NCBI GenBank assembly: GCA_934699415.1
Contig: CAKUWO010000001.1
Location: 46,481-110,480 of the forward strand
Direction of reading: 5' to 3'
Source: an uncultured Erysipelotrichaceae bacterium
GTDB taxonomy: Bacteria > Bacillota_I > Bacilli_A > Erysipelotrichales > Erysipelotrichaceae
DNA length: 64,000 nucleotides
Shown here piece by piece: positions 52,337-62,235 of the stretch; within the stretch, counting starts at the first letter, position 1, and each line of letters begins with the position of its first letter. A program made the position numbers and the translations under genes. The notes below the pieces were generated by a model. It searched no databases and had not been told where the DNA came from. It saw only the letters and a list, made by a program, of their open reading frames with translations.

Positions 52337-53757
52337 TGGGTGGCTTCTTCGGCGCAGTTGCGCATCATGACGTTGTCTTAGATACCTTTTTTGGCGTTGA
52401 TTACCATTCACATCTTGGAACCCGCAGCGCCGGTTTGGCTTTTCATGATCCAGAAATAGGTTTCACCCGCTCCATTCATAAAATTGAAAATGTTCCTTTC
52501 CGCTCAAAATTTGAACACGATTTAAGAGATTTTAAAGGTAAATGTGGAATCGGCTGCATCTCTGATGCCGATTCCCAGCCTTTACTCATGCGTTCACATT
52601 TAGGCTTTTTTGCTATTATGACCGTCGGTATTATAAATAATGCTGACGAATTACTTGAAAAATACTTCGATGGACACCATCAATTAACTGCTTCTGGTAA
52701 AGGTCATATCAATGCTACTGAACTTGCAGCTGCTTTGATTAACCAAAAAGATAGTATTGTTGATGGTATTAAGCATGTTCAAGAAGTTATTGAAGGATCT
52801 TTAACAATTATTATTCTTACCGAAAATGAAGAAATAATTGCTGCCCGTGATAAACGTGGCCGCCTTCCGGTCCTTATTGGCAAGAGTAATGATGGTCATT
52901 GTGTTTCTTTTGAATCATTTGCTTATCATAAACTTGATTATAAAAACGAATATGAATTAGGACCTGCTGAAATTGTAAAGATTACGGCTGATAAATATGA
53001 AGTATTAAGTAAAAGAACCGATGATCTTAAAATTTGTGCTTTCCTTTGGTCCTATTATGGCTACCCTAACTCTAATTATGAGGGTATTAATGTTGAAGTA
53101 GCACGTTATCAAAATGGTGCTTCGATGGCTCGACAAGAAGAAGAAGATGGAACCCTTCCTGATGTTGACTATGTTGCCGGTGTTCCTGATTCTGGTTTAC
53201 CGCATGCGATTGGTTATGCCAATTATTCACATAAACCATTTGCTAGACCATTTGTAAAATATACCCCTACTTGGCCTCGCTCTTTTATGCCTGAGAGTCA
53301 AGATGTTAGAAATCATATTGCTAAGATGAAACAAATTCCAGTACCTGAATTAATTGAAAATAAGAAATTACTCTTTGTTGACGATTCCATTGTTAGAGGT
53401 ACTCAACTTAAAGAAACCGTTGAATTCTTATATTCCTCAGGTGCTAAAGAAGTACATATGCGTAGTGCTTGTCCTCCTATCATGTATGCTTGTAAATTTT
53501 TAAATTTCTCACGTGGCAATTCTGAAATGGATTTATTAACCCGTAGGACTATTCAAAAACTTGAAGGCGATGAAGGACAGAAACATATTGAAGAATATGC
53601 AAATCGTAATACTCATAGAGGTCAATGCTTATTAAAAAGTATCGCTAATGAATTAGGATTCGCATCTCTTGGTTATCAAAGTCTTGATGAATTAATTAAA
53701 GCCATTGGTATAGATCCGAATAAGGTTTGTACATATTGTTGGACAGGAAAGGAGTAA
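52336..53757 (+). CDS. purF: PurF-type amidophosphoribosyltransferase lacking glutaminase catalytic residues
   Basis: A 473-residue protein. The C-terminal phosphoribosyltransferase domain is intact: the PRPP loop FVDDSIVRGTQ (347-357), GVPDSGLPHA (282-291) and KYTPTWPRSFM. Four cysteines at 234, 386, 465 and 468 match the [4Fe-4S] ligand pattern of Bacillus-type PurF. The N-terminal Ntn-glutaminase domain begins MGGFFG instead of MCGIFG, so the catalytic Cys is absent. The NG oxyanion pair reads VG (97-98), and the usual arginine segment is GCISDADS. It should make phosphoribosylamine from free ammonia or ammonia from a partner. I recall similar MGGFFG proteins in gut Bacteroidetes and Clostridia annotated simply as PurF. 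Confidence 0.88.
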   Translation: MGGFFGAVAHHDVVLDTFFGVDYHSHLGTRSAGLAFHDPEIGFTRSIHKIENVPFRSKFEHDLRDFKGKCGIGCISDADSQPLLMRSHLGFFAIMTVGIINNADELLEKYFDGHHQLTASGKGHINATELAAALINQKDSIVDGIKHVQEVIEGSLTIIILTENEEIIAARDKRGRLPVLIGKSNDGHCVSFESFAYHKLDYKNEYELGPAEIVKITADKYEVLSKRTDDLKICAFLWSYYGYPNSNYEGINVEVARYQNGASMARQEEEDGTLPDVDYVAGVPDSGLPHAIGYANYSHKPFARPFVKYTPTWPRSFMPESQDVRNHIAKMKQIPVPELIENKKLLFVDDSIVRGTQLKETVEFLYSSGAKEVHMRSACPPIMYACKFLNFSRGNSEMDLLTRRTIQKLEGDEGQKHIEEYANRNTHRGQCLLKSIANELGFASLGYQSLDELIKAIGIDPNKVCTYCWTGKE

Positions 53758-53759
53758 TA

Positions 53760-54794
53760 ATGAAATCACAATCTAAAGCTTACGCTGAAGCTGGTGTCGA
53801 TATTGAGGCTGGCTATAAAGGTGTAGAACTCATGAAAAATGACGTTGCTTCTACTTTTACTGATGAAGTACTTGGTGGAATCGGCGGTTTTGGCGGTTTA
53901 TTTGCCCCTCATCTTGAAGGTTATGAAGAACCTGTATTTGTATCTGGTACTGATGGTGTTGGTACTAAATTAAGAATTGCTCAGCTTATGAATAAATTCG
54001 ATACAATCGGTATCGATGCTGTTGCAATGTGTGTTAATGATATTGTTTGTTGCGGTGCTAAACCATTATTCTTTCTAGACTACATCGCTATTGGTAAAAA
54101 CGAGCCTGAAAAGGTTGCTAGTATTGTAAAAGGCGTTGCCAAAGGATGCAAAGAATCACTTTGTTCCTTAATTGGTGGTGAAACAGCTGAACATCCAGGC
54201 ATGATGAGAAGTGATGATTTTGATATCGCTGGCTTCTCTGTTGGTTTAGTTGATAAGAAAAAAATTTTAGATTTAAATAATGTTAAAGAAGGCGATACTT
54301 TAATCGCTTTAAGAAGTTCTGGTTTCCATTCCAACGGTTATTCTTTAGTACGTAAAGTATTTGATGTTGAAAATGCTGACTTAAATGAAGTCTTAGAAAA
54401 CGGTGAAACTCTTGGTGAAACTTTATTAAAACCTACCAAGCTATATGTCAAACCAGTTCTTGAATTATTTAAAGAAGGCATTAATATTCATTCTATTTCT
54501 CATATTACTGGTGGTGGTTTCTTTGAAAATGTGCCACGTGCTATTCCTAATGGTTTATGTGCATCTATTGATACTAATAAAATTGATACACCATATATCT
54601 TTAATCTTCTTAAAGAAAAAGGTAATATCTCTACTCATGATATGTTTAATACCTTCAATATGGGTGTAGGAATGATTTTAGTAGTAGCTAAAGAAGATAG
54701 TAATAAGGCTCTTACTTTATTAAATGCTAAAAGTGATGAAGCTTATATTATCGGCGAAGTAATTAAAGGCGAAGAGAAAATCAGCCTATGTTAA
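53760..54794 (+). CDS. purM: Phosphoribosylformylglycinamidine cyclo-ligase (AIR synthetase)
   Basis: A 344-residue PurM. The start at 53760 has AAAGGAG upstream; a longer frame begins inside purF. The motifs AGVDIEAGY, SGTDGVGTKL (ATP-binding), the ECGC-like GGETAEHPGM and HITGGGFFEN are present. It converts FGAM to AIR. It lies 2 bp after purF and overlaps purN by 7 bp. Confidence 0.97.
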   Translation: MKSQSKAYAEAGVDIEAGYKGVELMKNDVASTFTDEVLGGIGGFGGLFAPHLEGYEEPVFVSGTDGVGTKLRIAQLMNKFDTIGIDAVAMCVNDIVCCGAKPLFFLDYIAIGKNEPEKVASIVKGVAKGCKESLCSLIGGETAEHPGMMRSDDFDIAGFSVGLVDKKKILDLNNVKEGDTLIALRSSGFHSNGYSLVRKVFDVENADLNEVLENGETLGETLLKPTKLYVKPVLELFKEGINIHSISHITGGGFFENVPRAIPNGLCASIDTNKIDTPYIFNLLKEKGNISTHDMFNTFNMGVGMILVVAKEDSNKALTLLNAKSDEAYIIGEVIKGEEKISLC

Positions 54795-55396
54795 CAAGAA
54801 TTGCTGTTTTAGTATCTGGTGGTGGAACTAATTTACAAGCTTTAATTGATGCTTCAAAAACAACTCTTCAACATGGAGAAATCAAATTAGTTATCGCCAG
54901 CAATAAAGATGCTTATGCTTTAAAAAGAGCCAGTGATGCTAATATAGATCATTATGTTTTAAATCCTAAAGAATTAGGTGCTGATTTTGATGATGAAATG
55001 ATTGCTTTAATTGATAAATACCAAATCGATTTAATCGTTTTAGCAGGTTATTTAGCTATCTTATCACCTAAATTTGTAAATCATTATAAAGATCATATTG
55101 TTAATATTCACCCATCTCTTATTCCTTCATTTTGCGGTAAAGGAATGTATGGTTTAAAGGTTCATGAAGCAGCACTTAAAAAGGGAGTTAAAGTAACTGG
55201 AGCTACCGTTCATCTTGTTAATGAAATACCTGATGATGGTTTGATTCTTGCTCAAAAAGCAGTTCTAGTAAAAGAAAATGATGATCCTTCTTCTTTACAA
55301 AAAAGAGTAATGGAAGAAGCGGAATGGGTAATATTACCTCAAGCAGTAGAAGCATTATCAATCAAAATAATGGAGGCTGAGCAATGTCAGAAATAA
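54788..55396 (+). CDS. purN: Phosphoribosylglycinamide formyltransferase
   Basis: A 202-residue PurN that uses 10-formyl-THF to formylate GAR. The VLVSGGGTNLQAL phosphate loop, the catalytic Asn-His in VNIHPSLIPSF, the GATVHLVNE segment and the DDGLILAQ aspartate are visible. It overlaps purM by 7 bp and the purO-like gene by 13 bp. The formyl donor is made by the Fhs encoded at the end of the operon. Confidence 0.96.
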   Translation: MLTRIAVLVSGGGTNLQALIDASKTTLQHGEIKLVIASNKDAYALKRASDANIDHYVLNPKELGADFDDEMIALIDKYQIDLIVLAGYLAILSPKFVNHYKDHIVNIHPSLIPSFCGKGMYGLKVHEAALKKGVKVTGATVHLVNEIPDDGLILAQKAVLVKENDDPSSLQKRVMEEAEWVILPQAVEALSIKIMEAEQCQK

Positions 55397-56088
55397 ATAA
55401 TCTTTGCCAACTTTTAGAAAATAATACTTATCCTGGAAGAGGCATTGTTTTAGGTAACACTAAGAATAATGAACGTGTTGCCCTTTATTTTATTATGGGA
55501 AGATCTACTAATTCTCGTAATCGTATCTTTATAGAAGAAGCCGATGGTATTCGCACTGAAGCTTATAAGAAAGAAGATTTAGAAGATCCTTCTTTAATCA
55601 TTTATCATCCTGTAAGAGAGAGCGAAAAAGGTTTAATTGTTACTAATGGTGATCAAACCGATACTATTTTAGAAGCATTTTTAAATAATGAAACTTTCTA
55701 TGATGCTTTAATGACAAGAGAATTTGAACCTGATAAGCCTAACTACACTCCTCGTATCTCAGGTTTATTAAAAGATGATGGCTCTTATTCTTTATCTATT
55801 CTTAAAGCAAGTAATGATGGTGAAAATTGTCAGCGTAACTTCTATTGTTACGAAAAGGCATTAGGTAAAGGTCATTTCATCCATACTTATGAAAAGGATG
55901 GTAACCCTATCCCTACATTTAATAGAGATCCTGAAGAAGTATTGATTGAAGATGATATTGATACTTTTGCTAATAAAGTTTGGAATGCTTTAAATCCTGA
56001 TAATAAGATTTCTTTATTTGTTCGCTATATCGATAGTGATAACTATTATCGTCAATTAATTTTTAATAAACATCTGGAGGAAAAATAA
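55384..56088 (+). CDS. IMP cyclohydrolase, PurO type
   Basis: A 234-residue protein of the PurO-like IMP cyclohydrolase family (first known from archaea), which closes FAICAR to IMP. The family features YPGRGIVLG near the N-terminus, then VALYFIMGRSTNSRNRIF and TPRISGL are visible. It is not related to the MGS-like cyclohydrolase half of bacterial PurH. It sits directly before a stand-alone AICAR formyltransferase, so together the two replace the usual bifunctional PurH. It overlaps purN by 13 bp, with TGGAGG as ribosome site. Confidence 0.88.
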   Translation: MSEINNLCQLLENNTYPGRGIVLGNTKNNERVALYFIMGRSTNSRNRIFIEEADGIRTEAYKKEDLEDPSLIIYHPVRESEKGLIVTNGDQTDTILEAFLNNETFYDALMTREFEPDKPNYTPRISGLLKDDGSYSLSILKASNDGENCQRNFYCYEKALGKGHFIHTYEKDGNPIPTFNRDPEEVLIEDDIDTFANKVWNALNPDNKISLFVRYIDSDNYYRQLIFNKHLEEK

Positions 56089-57267
56089 ATGAAGGAATTG
56101 GAATTAAAATATGGCTGTAATCCTAACCAAAAACCAGCCAGCATTTTTATGAGTGATGGCAGTGATTTACCTATCAAAGTGCTCTCAGGTAAACCTGGTT
56201 ATATCAACTTCCTTGATGCTTTTAACTCTTGGCAACTTGTTAAAGAATTAAAAGAAGCTACTAATAAACCATGTGCAGCATCATTTAAACATGTATCTCC
56301 TGCTGGTGTTGCTTTAGCTAAAGAATTAACTGATATTGAAAAAAAGATTTATTTTGTTAAAGAGGATGCTTTCATTTCTCCTATCGCTAGTGCTTATATT
56401 AGAGCTCGTGGTACAGATCGCCTTTCGTCATATGGCGATTTTGTGGCTTTAAGTGATATATGTGACAGCAGTGTTGCAACTTATCTTAAAGCTGAAGTAA
56501 GTGATGGTATTATTGCTCCAGGATATACTAAAGAAGCATTAGAAATCTTAAAAGAAAAGAAAAAAGGTGGCTATGCTGTAATTGAAATAGATCCTTCATA
56601 TCGTCCAAAAGAAGAAGAATATAAAGATGTTTTTGGTATTACTTTCAAACAAGGCCACAACTTCTCTAAGATTGATTATTCTTTACTTGATAATATCGTT
56701 TCTCTTAATAAAGAGCTTTCTCTTGATGTTAAAAATGATATGTTACTTGCTTTAATTACTTTGAAATATACTCAATCAAACTCTGTATGTTATGTTAAAG
56801 ATGGACAAGCTTTAGGTATCGGAGCAGGACAACAAAGCCGTATCCATTGTACAAGACTTGCTGGTAATAAAGCTGATATCTTTGCTTTAAGACATCATGA
56901 AAAAGTTCTTAACTTACCATTTGTTTCTACTCTTAAAAGAGCTGAAAGAGATAATGCGATTGATGTATATATCTCAAACGAGAGTGAGGATATCTTAAAA
57001 GATGGTGAATGGGAAAAGATTTTTACATCTAAGCCTGAGCCATTAACAGAAGAAGAAAAGAAAGCTTATATCGCAAAACAGAGTGGTTTAACCGTAGGCT
57101 CAGATGCCTTCTTCCCATTTGGTGACAATGTTGAAAGAGCACATAAATCTGGTGTTTCTTATATCGTTGAACCAGGTGGCAGTATTCGTGATGATAACGT
57201 TATTGAAACAGCTAATAAATACAATATGGTATTAGTATTTGATGGCTTACGTTTATTTCATCACTAA
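56089..57267 (+). CDS. purH: Stand-alone AICAR formyltransferase (PurH C-terminal half only)
   Basis: A 392-residue protein equal to the formyltransferase half of PurH. The catalytic Lys-His pair is in SFKHVSPAG near residue 66, the GAGQQSRIHC motif near 247 is present, and FFPFGDN...SGVSYIVEPGGS is at the C-terminus. The N-terminal MGS-like cyclohydrolase domain (about 190 residues in PurH) is entirely absent, and the start (GGAGG 8 nt upstream) fits a separate gene. It uses 10-formyl-THF. It is immediately after the PurO-type cyclohydrolase. Confidence 0.93.
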   Translation: MKELELKYGCNPNQKPASIFMSDGSDLPIKVLSGKPGYINFLDAFNSWQLVKELKEATNKPCAASFKHVSPAGVALAKELTDIEKKIYFVKEDAFISPIASAYIRARGTDRLSSYGDFVALSDICDSSVATYLKAEVSDGIIAPGYTKEALEILKEKKKGGYAVIEIDPSYRPKEEEYKDVFGITFKQGHNFSKIDYSLLDNIVSLNKELSLDVKNDMLLALITLKYTQSNSVCYVKDGQALGIGAGQQSRIHCTRLAGNKADIFALRHHEKVLNLPFVSTLKRAERDNAIDVYISNESEDILKDGEWEKIFTSKPEPLTEEEKKAYIAKQSGLTVGSDAFFPFGDNVERAHKSGVSYIVEPGGSIRDDNVIETANKYNMVLVFDGLRLFHH

Positions 57268-57277
57268 GGAGAATTAA

Positions 57278-58546
57278 ATGAAATTATTAGTAATTGGTTC
57301 TGGTGGTCGCGAACATGCTATCATTCATGCTTTAAAGAAGAATAAAAACGTTGAAGAAATTTATTGCTTACCTGGAAATGGTGGTATCGCAAAAGACGCT
57401 ATTATCTATCCTATTAAAGCTAATGAAATTGATGCTCAAGTAGCTTTCGCTAAAGAAAAAGAAATTGATTATGTTATTGTTACTCCCGATAATCCTTTAG
57501 CTCTTGGTGCAGTTGATAAATTTGAAGCAGCTGGTTTTAAATGCTTTGGACCTCACCAAAATGCCGCTATCATTGAATCTTCTAAAGCTTTTTCTAAAGA
57601 TTTAATGAAGCGTTACAGCATTCCTACAGCTGATTACCAAACATTTGATAACGAAGAGGAAGCATATGATTATATTGATTTAAAAGGTGCGCCAATTGTT
57701 ATTAAAGCCGATGGTTTAGCTTTAGGTAAAGGTGTCATCATTGCTCAAACGGTAGAAGAAGCTAAAGAAGCAGTTAAAGAAATGCTTTCTGATAAGAAGT
57801 TTGGCGATGCTGGAAATACGATTGTTATTGAAGAATATCTTGAAGGACCTGAAGTATCAATCTTAACATTTACTGATGGTGAAACCTTAAAACCAATGAT
57901 TTCTTCTATGGATCATAAAAGAGCTCTTGATAATGATTGTGGTTTAAACACTGGTGGTATGGGCGCTATTGCTCCTAACCCTTATTACACTAAAGAAATT
58001 GAAGAAATTAGTATGAAAACAATCTTCTTACCTACTATCGAAGCTATGAAGAAAGAAGGTCGTACTTTTAAAGGTTGTTTATATTTCTCTTTAATGCTTA
58101 CCAAAGATGGTCCAAAAGTTATTGAATATAATGCTCGTTTTGGAGATCCTGAAACACAAGCTGTATTAAAACTTATGGAAAGTGATTTACTTGAAGCAAT
58201 GATGGCTACAACTAATGGAACTTTAAAAGATTGTGATATTAAATTCTCTCAAGATAGTGCATGTTGTGTAATTGTTGCAAGTAAAGGATATCCATTAAGT
58301 TATCAAAAAGATTTCTTAATTGAAATTGATGATGATATCTTAGATGATTGTGATATTGCTGGAGCATATTTAAAAGATAATAAACTCTATTCAAATGGTG
58401 GAAGAGTTATCGCCCTTACTAAAACTGCTCCTACTTTAAAAGAAGCAATTGACGCAAGTTATAAAGCTTTAAAAGGCATTCATTTCGAAAATGGTTACTA
58501 TCGTCATGATATTGGTCAAAGAGCTTTAAAAGCGGAGGTTAAATAA
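57278..58546 (+). CDS. purD: Phosphoribosylamine-glycine ligase
   Basis: A 422-residue ATP-grasp enzyme making GAR from phosphoribosylamine and glycine. The N-terminal VIGSGGREHAI, the ATP-grasp loop IKADGLALGKGV, GLNTGGMGAI and FGDPETQ are all present. The last base of its stop is the first base of the purL ATG. Its substrate comes from the unusual PurF. Confidence 0.98.
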   Translation: MKLLVIGSGGREHAIIHALKKNKNVEEIYCLPGNGGIAKDAIIYPIKANEIDAQVAFAKEKEIDYVIVTPDNPLALGAVDKFEAAGFKCFGPHQNAAIIESSKAFSKDLMKRYSIPTADYQTFDNEEEAYDYIDLKGAPIVIKADGLALGKGVIIAQTVEEAKEAVKEMLSDKKFGDAGNTIVIEEYLEGPEVSILTFTDGETLKPMISSMDHKRALDNDCGLNTGGMGAIAPNPYYTKEIEEISMKTIFLPTIEAMKKEGRTFKGCLYFSLMLTKDGPKVIEYNARFGDPETQAVLKLMESDLLEAMMATTNGTLKDCDIKFSQDSACCVIVASKGYPLSYQKDFLIEIDDDILDDCDIAGAYLKDNKLYSNGGRVIALTKTAPTLKEAIDASYKALKGIHFENGYYRHDIGQRALKAEVK

Positions 58547-61500
58547 TGGTCTATCGCGTATACAGTCATAAAAAAGAAGGTTTTAATCCAGAATGTAACT
58601 CTTTATTAAAAGAATTTCATTCATTTTTAGGTATTAACAGTTTAGATAAGATTGAAATCTATAACTGTTATGAAACAGAAAATTGTGATAAAGAACTCTT
58701 TGATCGTGCTTTAACAACAGTTTTCTCAGAGCCACCGGTAGATGAGATTCTTTTCTCTTTACCAGAAGATGGTTCTATTTATTTAGGTATTGAAGCAGTT
58801 CCTGGTCAATTTGATATGCGCGCTGACTCAGCTGCTCAATGCTTACAATTATTATCTTTACAAGATAAACCTTTAGTCCATTACACTAAGGTATATGGTT
58901 TTAAAGGCAGCTTAAGCGAAGATGATATGGCTCGTATTAAAGCTTATTTAATTAATCCAGTTGAAAGTAGAGAAGCTTCTTTAGAATTAAAAGATACATT
59001 ACATGTTGAAGCACCTACTCCTGGTAAAGTAAAAACGGTTGAAGGTCTTATTAATTTAGATGATGAAGGCTTAAAAGCTCTTATTGAGCAATATGGCTTA
59101 GCTATGGATTTAGATGATCTTAAGTGCTTACAAAAATATTTCAAAGATGAAGAAAGAAGAGATCCTACAATTACAGAAATTAAAGTAATTGATACTTATT
59201 GGAGTGACCATTGCCGTCATACTACTTTTGCTACTCATCTTGATGAAATTAAGATTGAAGATCCTTTAATTCTTGAAAGTTATAACCGTTATCTCGCTTT
59301 AAGAGAAGAAGTATATGGTGAAAAAGCTAAAACACGCCCTATTACTTTAATGGATTTAGCTACTATTGGTACTAAAGCCTTACGTAAAAGAGGTTTAACA
59401 CCAGAACTTGACGAAAGCGAAGAAATCAATGCTTGTTCCATCAATGTAAAAGCTGATGTCGATGGTAAAGAAGAAGATTGGCTTTTAATGTTCAAGAATG
59501 AAACTCATAACCACCCTACCGAAATTGAGCCATTTGGTGGTGCTGCTACCTGTATTGGTGGATGTATTAGAGACCCATTATCAGGAAGAGCCTATGTTCA
59601 TCAAGCAATGAGAATCAGTGGTAGTGGTGATCCTAGAGTATCTTTAGATAAGACTCTTGATGGTAAATTACCACAACGTAAAATTGCTCAAAGTGCCGCT
59701 AGTGGTTATTCATCATATGGTAATCAGATTGGTTTAGCTACTGGTCTTGTTAGAGAAATCTATAATGAAGGTTACATTGCTAAACATTTAGAATGTGGTG
59801 CTTTAGTTGGTGCTGTTCGTAAAGAAAATGTTCGTCGCGAAAGACCAGAAAAAGGCGATATCGTTCTTTTGATTGGTGGTAAGACTGGTCGTGATGGTAT
59901 TGGTGGAGCTACAGGTTCTTCTAAATCTCATAATCTTTCATCTCTTGTAACAATGGCATCTGAGGTTCAAAAAGGTAATGCACCTGAGGAAAGAAAGATT
60001 CAGCGTTTATTCCGTAATGGTGAAGTTACTAAGATGATTAAACGTTGTAATGACTTTGGTGCAGGTGGAATATCGGTTGCGATTGGTGAATTAGCTGATG
60101 GCTTACAGATTGACTTAAACCAAATTCATAAGAAATATGAAGGTCTTGACGGAACTGAACTTGCTATCTCTGAATCACAAGAGAGAATGGCCGTTGTTGT
60201 TGAAAGAGAAAACGCTTTAAAGTTTATTGAAGCTTGTAATAAAGAAAACCTTGAAGCATATCCAGTTGCTGTTGTAACGGATAAGAATCGTATGGTTATG
60301 ACATGGAAGGGTGATGTTATTGCTAACCTTTCACGTGATTTCCTTAACTCTAATGGTGCTACTAAACATGCCTCTGTTAAGATTAATAGGGCTAATCGCA
60401 AATCTTTCTTAGATAATGAATTCAATTCATTAGAAAGTATGGCAACTAGCTTAAAATGCGCATCTCAACGTGGTCTTACTCAACGTTTTGACTCTACTGT
60501 TGGCGCTAAATCACTTCTTATGCCATATGGTGGTAAAACTCAACATTCACCATCTCAAAGTATGGCTGCCCTTCTTCCTGTATTACCTAATGAGAATACT
60601 AAGACTGGTTCAATCTTCTCTTATGGCTTTGATCCTGATTTAGCTCTTAAAGATCCATATGCTGGAGCTTATGCTGCTGTCTATATGTCTGTAGTTAAGA
60701 CTGTTGCTAGCGGTGCTGATTATCATGCAGTATATTTATCACTTCAGGAATTCTTTGAAAAATTAAGAAATGAGCCTGAGCGCTGGGGTAAACCGTTCTC
60801 TGCTTTACTTGGTGCTTTAGATGCCCAAATGGAAATTGGTACAGCTGCTATTGGTGGTAAAGACTCAATGTCTGGCTCATTCATGGATAAAGATGTTCCA
60901 CCTACTCTTATTTCTTTTGCAGTTGCTCCATGTAATGCTGACGATATTATTACTACTGACTTTAAAGAAGGTGAATATCCTGTTTGCTTATTTGGTGGTA
61001 TTTCATCAAGCGAACAGCTTAAAGCTTGGGATAAATTCATTTCTTTAAGAAAAGAGGGTAAAGTAAAAGCAGCTTATGCTGTTGAATCATCAATTGCTGA
61101 AGCGATTATGAATATGAGCTTTGGTAATGAAGTAGGCTTCACTCTTGATAGTCAAGATGTTGATATGTATCGTAGTTTCCCAGGTGCCATTATTGCTCAA
61201 TTAACTGAAAAAGATGGTTATCTTATTGGCCATACAAATACATCTAAGACCATTAAAATCAATGATGAGACTATTAGTATCGAAGATATCTTTAAACTTA
61301 ATGAAGCTGTCTTAAACGATGTCTATCCTATCGATATCAACAAGGATGAAAATCGTCCACCATTATTCACATATGAAAAGGGTCCAAGAGTATTAAAGAG
61401 TAATATCTATAATGCTAAACCTAAAGCTCTTATCCCAGTATTCCCTGGTACAAACTGTGAATATGATACAGCTGATGCTTTATTAAGAGCTGGTGCTGAT

Positions 61501-62217
61501 GCTGAAATCGTCGTTTTAAATAACCTTTCACCACAATCATTAAAAGATTCAGCTATTGATTTTGCTTCTAAGATTAATGATGCTCAAATGATTATCATCC
61601 CTGGTGGATTCTCTGGTGGTGATGAGCCTGAAGGTTCTGCTAAATTCATTACAGCTTTCTTCCGTAATCCAATTATTAAAGATGCTGTTGGTGATTTAAT
61701 GGATAATCGCTCAGGTATGATGCTTGGTATTTGTAATGGTTTCCAAGCCTTAATTAAGCTTGGTTTACTACCATATGGACGTATTGTTGATATTAATGAA
61801 AATTGTCCAACATTAAGTTTCAATACTATTGGACGTCACCAATCAATGATTGTTAATACTCGTGTATGTTCAAATCTTTCACCTTGGATGAGTGAAATGA
61901 AAGTTGGTGATATTGTTAGTGTACCAATTAGTCATGGCGAGGGTCGTTTCTTAGCTTCTGATTCATTAATTGAAAAATTAGCTTATAATGGTCAAATCGC
62001 TACCCAATATGTTGATAATTTAAATCTCCCTTCAATGAAAACTGAATTCAACCCTAATGGTTCTATTTGTGCAATTGAGGGTATCACCTCTGTTGATGGA
62101 CGTATTCTTGGTAAGATGGGACATTCTGAAAGAATTGGTAAAGATCTTTATAAGAATGTTGTTGGCGAATACGAGATGGGTTTATTCCGATCAGCAGTCA
62201 AATTCTTTAATAAATAA
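58546..62217 (+). CDS. purL: Phosphoribosylformylglycinamidine synthase, single-chain
   Basis: A 1223-residue fused FGAM synthase of the Clostridium-type single-chain form. It has an N-terminal PurS-like domain, two AIR-synthase-related ATP-binding halves (DHCRHTTF; NETHNHPTEIEPFGGAATCIGG; later IGGKDSMSGSF) and a C-terminal class I glutaminase. The glutaminase is intact, with IPGGFSGGDEPEGSAK, the nucleophile Cys in GICNGFQAL and the ISHGEGRF histidine. It therefore contrasts with PurF, whose glutaminase is dead. It makes FGAM from FGAR. Confidence 0.97.
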   Translation: MVYRVYSHKKEGFNPECNSLLKEFHSFLGINSLDKIEIYNCYETENCDKELFDRALTTVFSEPPVDEILFSLPEDGSIYLGIEAVPGQFDMRADSAAQCLQLLSLQDKPLVHYTKVYGFKGSLSEDDMARIKAYLINPVESREASLELKDTLHVEAPTPGKVKTVEGLINLDDEGLKALIEQYGLAMDLDDLKCLQKYFKDEERRDPTITEIKVIDTYWSDHCRHTTFATHLDEIKIEDPLILESYNRYLALREEVYGEKAKTRPITLMDLATIGTKALRKRGLTPELDESEEINACSINVKADVDGKEEDWLLMFKNETHNHPTEIEPFGGAATCIGGCIRDPLSGRAYVHQAMRISGSGDPRVSLDKTLDGKLPQRKIAQSAASGYSSYGNQIGLATGLVREIYNEGYIAKHLECGALVGAVRKENVRRERPEKGDIVLLIGGKTGRDGIGGATGSSKSHNLSSLVTMASEVQKGNAPEERKIQRLFRNGEVTKMIKRCNDFGAGGISVAIGELADGLQIDLNQIHKKYEGLDGTELAISESQERMAVVVERENALKFIEACNKENLEAYPVAVVTDKNRMVMTWKGDVIANLSRDFLNSNGATKHASVKINRANRKSFLDNEFNSLESMATSLKCASQRGLTQRFDSTVGAKSLLMPYGGKTQHSPSQSMAALLPVLPNENTKTGSIFSYGFDPDLALKDPYAGAYAAVYMSVVKTVASGADYHAVYLSLQEFFEKLRNEPERWGKPFSALLGALDAQMEIGTAAIGGKDSMSGSFMDKDVPPTLISFAVAPCNADDIITTDFKEGEYPVCLFGGISSSEQLKAWDKFISLRKEGKVKAAYAVESSIAEAIMNMSFGNEVGFTLDSQDVDMYRSFPGAIIAQLTEKDGYLIGHTNTSKTIKINDETISIEDIFKLNEAVLNDVYPIDINKDENRPPLFTYEKGPRVLKSNIYNAKPKALIPVFPGTNCEYDTADALLRAGADAEIVVLNNLSPQSLKDSAIDFASKINDAQMIIIPGGFSGGDEPEGSAKFITAFFRNPIIKDAVGDLMDNRSGMMLGICNGFQALIKLGLLPYGRIVDINENCPTLSFNTIGRHQSMIVNTRVCSNLSPWMSEMKVGDIVSVPISHGEGRFLASDSLIEKLAYNGQIATQYVDNLNLPSMKTEFNPNGSICAIEGITSVDGRILGKMGHSERIGKDLYKNVVGEYEMGLFRSAVKFFNK

Positions 62218-62235
62218 TTAAACTAGGAGGTTACT

